Origin: DATFKA01 sp035268885
GTDB taxonomy: Bacteria; Bacteroidota; Bacteroidia; Chitinophagales; Saprospiraceae
DNA length: 64,000 nt
Reading direction: 5' to 3'
Assembly: GCA_035268885.1 (NCBI GenBank)
Contig: DATFKA010000072.1
Span: 34,938 to 98,937 of the forward strand
Both the position numbers and the translations under genes were made by a program. The notes under the pieces were generated by a model. That model was not told where the DNA came from. It saw only the letters and a list, made by a program, of their open reading frames with translations, and ran no database searches. Shown here piece by piece: positions 61,921 through 64,000 of this stretch. Position 1 is the first letter of the stretch, and every line of letters begins with the position of its first letter.

Positions 61921-64000
61921 CCTTCAACTCCGCACTCCGAAATACCGGATCGGCCGCCATCAGTACCTTATTCTTCAGGCGATAAGAGAAGTCCGGGTTT
62001 TCGGCCAGAAAGTCGCGGACAATCTGAGCGGCTTCCGGAGAATGATGCCCACTCAGCGTCGCTCCGATCCAGGATCGAGGGAAGAAGATATCGCCCGTGG
62101 CTTGAATTTCTTCCATCATTTCCAGGCTGGGCCGGATATATTTCAGCGCCGACTCTGCCCGCAGGGGATGGTGCAAATACCCCAGCGCCTCCCCTACCCA
62201 GGGCTCTACCGCCCGGTTTTCGGGGTCTTTCAGGGATTCGAAGAAGGCATCGCGCTCGGAGACATCACTCGACAGGGCCGGCCGCACAAAGTCCAGGCGA
62301 CGCAGACGGTCCGGATTCTCAATGCGATCTGGTAGTTCGGCCAGAATGGTATTACTTTGCTCCGGCCGCTTGATGGCCAGGCTATGTGCCAGACTACTGA
62401 GTCGACTCTCCGTCAAGCGTACCGGTGCTTCCCGGGTACTGGCCCAAATCGCTTCCAGGCGATCCAAAGCCTCCGGACTCATAGCAATACTCAGGTAAGT
62501 GCTCCAGTAAGCCGATTTTGCGGAAGCATCACTCGTATTCGTCAGCAAGCCCCAGATACTGGACTCTAATACAGGAGCCCTTTCCCGGCGTTGCTGATCG
62601 GTAGAATAGCGCCAGTATAGACCTGAGAGACGCCCCAGCAAGTGCTGGCGATTCAGCGGTTCGGTTTCTTGTTCCAGAGCGGCTAAGAAGGTATTAAAGA
62701 GGATATCGGGGTCCAGGTCGCCCCGCAACATGGCTTCTTCCAGGGCCATCCAGCTGGCTCCGCGCAACAGCGGATCCTCCAGCGAAGCCGCATTGGCCAG
62801 CAGGTACTCCTGACTTGCTTCATCCAACTGAAAATAGCCATAAGCAATGGCCGAAGCATTGGGCAGGATAGCCGCTGGGCTGTCAGCCTTATCTGGAAAA
62901 TCTACGGCGGTTTCCTCCCCCCCCAGCGTCACCGTCTTACGAATAATTTCATCCGGATAAATAAAAGCCACTTGTGTCTGCTGACTCCAGTACTGCCCGG
63001 TAGCCGGATTCGGCTGGGCCTTGAGCAGTAACTGAGGGCTGGTCTCCCCGTCCCCTTCCAGTAATTGCGATTCGTAGACGGGCATACTAGCGGCCTTGAC
63101 CCAGACTTCACTCCAGGTCTTTAGGTCTAGCTCCGATTTGGCGTCCAGGATATTGATCAAATCGTCCCAGGTAGCGTTGCCATAAGCAAATTCTTGCAGG
63201 TATTCCCGTAGGCCTTCCCGGAAGATCTGCTCCCCCACCAACGTCTCTAACTGGCGCATCACCACCGGTGCTTTTTGGTAAATGATTCTGCCGTAGAGGG
63301 TGCCGGCGTTCTTGAGATTATCCAGTTCCTGCTGGATCGGATGACTGCCTTCGGAACGATCCTCGCTATAAGCGGAAGGTTGGTGCGCAAAGAGAAAACG
63401 CAATTCATGGTTGATTTCCGGAAAGGAAGGATTCACGATCTTGGCGGCCATAAAGTTGGCAAAGACCTCCTTTAGCCAGACGTCGTTGAACCACTGCATG
63501 GTCACCATATCGCCGAACCACATGTGCGCCGTCTCGTGGGCGATCAGGCTGGCCCGACCCAGTTGCTGATTTTTAGTAGCATCTTCCTCCAGCATCAGGC
63601 TGGCCTCCCGGTAGAAGATAGCGCCAATGTGCTCCATACCGCCGTACTGAAAACCGGGCAGCAGGGCAAAATCAAACTTTTGAAAGGGCATGTCGATGTC
63701 GGTATAGTCCTCCATCCAGGCAATGGACGCAGCGTGTAGATCGAAAATTTCATCGGCATTGCGTTCTACCTTTTCGGTATCGCTTTCGCGAAAAAGCATG
63801 GTCATTTCGCGACCGGCGCGGGTAGCTGTTTTTTTCTTAAAGTCACCGGCCGTAAAGGCCAGTACGTAGGTACTGAAGGGTTTAGTCTCGGCGAATTGTA
63901 AGTGCTTGCGGCCCTCCTTTATTTCCGAGCTTTCCAGCGGACCGTTGGCCATTCCCTCCCAATTTTCCGGGATATCCAGGGCAAGCCGATACTTCGCCTT
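61910..64000 (-). CDS. M1-family aminopeptidase (N-terminal part outside window)
   Basis: The frame runs off the right edge; 697 codons are visible, of which the first (KAKYRLALDIPENWEG) belong to the N-terminal beta saddle. The exopeptidase motif reads GGMEH (variant of GAMEN), followed by the zinc motif HETAHMWFGDMV with the distal ligand in WLKEVFANF. The rest is the C-terminal alpha-helical ERAP1-like domain. Known enzymes remove N-terminal residues from peptides. It has no close partner; its stop lies in a heptamer repeat. Confidence 0.93.
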   Translation of the reverse strand, partial: KAKYRLALDIPENWEGMANGPLESSEIKEGRKHLQFAETKPFSTYVLAFTAGDFKKKTATRAGREMTMLFRESDTEKVERNADEIFDLHAASIAWMEDYTDIDMPFQKFDFALLPGFQYGGMEHIGAIFYREASLMLEEDATKNQQLGRASLIAHETAHMWFGDMVTMQWFNDVWLKEVFANFMAAKIVNPSFPEINHELRFLFAHQPSAYSEDRSEGSHPIQQELDNLKNAGTLYGRIIYQKAPVVMRQLETLVGEQIFREGLREYLQEFAYGNATWDDLINILDAKSELDLKTWSEVWVKAASMPVYESQLLEGDGETSPQLLLKAQPNPATGQYWSQQTQVAFIYPDEIIRKTVTLGGEETAVDFPDKADSPAAILPNASAIAYGYFQLDEASQEYLLANAASLEDPLLRGASWMALEEAMLRGDLDPDILFNTFLAALEQETEPLNRQHLLGRLSGLYWRYSTDQQRRERAPVLESSIWGLLTNTSDASAKSAYWSTYLSIAMSPEALDRLEAIWASTREAPVRLTESRLSSLAHSLAIKRPEQSNTILAELPDRIENPDRLRRLDFVRPALSSDVSERDAFFESLKDPENRAVEPWVGEALGYLHHPLRAESALKYIRPSLEMMEEIQATGDIFFPRSWIGATLSGHHSPEAAQIVRDFLAENPDFSYRLKNKVLMAADPVFRSAELKGKG

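Overview
The window reads as chromosomal DNA of a Gram-negative member of the Bacteroidota, most likely a Saprospiria/Lewinella-type marine or environmental bacterium. This is inferred from gene content, not from a marker gene. The pointers are SprB-type repeats joined to an OmpA domain, signal peptides ending in -AQ, many short lipoproteins, starts without Shine-Dalgarno sequences, a Ccm system with a CXXXY-type CcmE, Kdo and heptose genes for LPS, and M16 protease pairs with a LolA-like tail. There is no rRNA, tRNA, CRISPR array, intact insertion sequence, prophage or classical defence island. Most genes are housekeeping or envelope genes in short operons.

Layout. 1-4.2 kb: end of a GH2 beta-mannosidase, then a DoxX / Gfo-Idh-MocA oxidoreductase operon. 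4.2-13 kb: a nested-palindrome repeat, a giant AsmA-like protein, a YheT hydrolase and two CotH-kinase paralogues, one with both catalytic aspartates replaced. 13-19.6 kb: a one-domain asparaginase, an M16 peptidase pair (active plus inactive), YkuK, a TraB/GumN protein and an Lrp regulator. 20-33.4 kb: two cytochrome c maturation operons (ccmB-ccmC-ccmD-glutamate dehydrogenase, and ccmE-ccmF-DUF2520-small protein), separated by an amidase and a propeller/SprB/OmpA protein. 33.5-41.3 kb: a nitrilase, an orphan FtsE, and a secreted cytochrome c / ThuA / thioredoxin-like lipoprotein cluster. 41.3-47.2 kb: heptose kinase and Kdo transferase with outer-membrane barrels and an S41 protease. 47.3-53 kb: pyrE - M42 peptidase - UbiA-like operon, a NUDIX hydrolase, a DUF4340-type pair and a MORN lipoprotein. 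53-64 kb: a LOV-like PAS/AraC regulator, a 1245-residue SF1-helicase-like protein that lost most catalytic motifs, an overlapping HExxH membrane protease, a dead-GH3/serine-hydrolase lipoprotein and an M1 aminopeptidase cut by the window edge.

The most unusual theme is pseudoenzymes kept as long intact reading frames: the helicase/nuclease relic, the CotH pseudokinase beside an apparently active paralogue, the GH3 half of the beta-lactamase-fold protein, the M16 partner and the cysteine-less LOV-like PAS. The best candidate for an undescribed system is the helicase-like gene translationally overlapped by the DUF3267 protease (54.25-58.6 kb); second is the exported CotH kinase/pseudokinase pair.

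Four families of intergenic repeats or palindromes are visible: a 62/160-bp inverted-repeat element at 18.0 and 28.9 kb, a 170-bp nested palindrome at 4.4 kb, an AAGCC/GGCTT palindrome between convergent genes at 47.3 and 61.6 kb, and CCTTTAA heptamers after gene ends at 22.9 and 61.9 kb.
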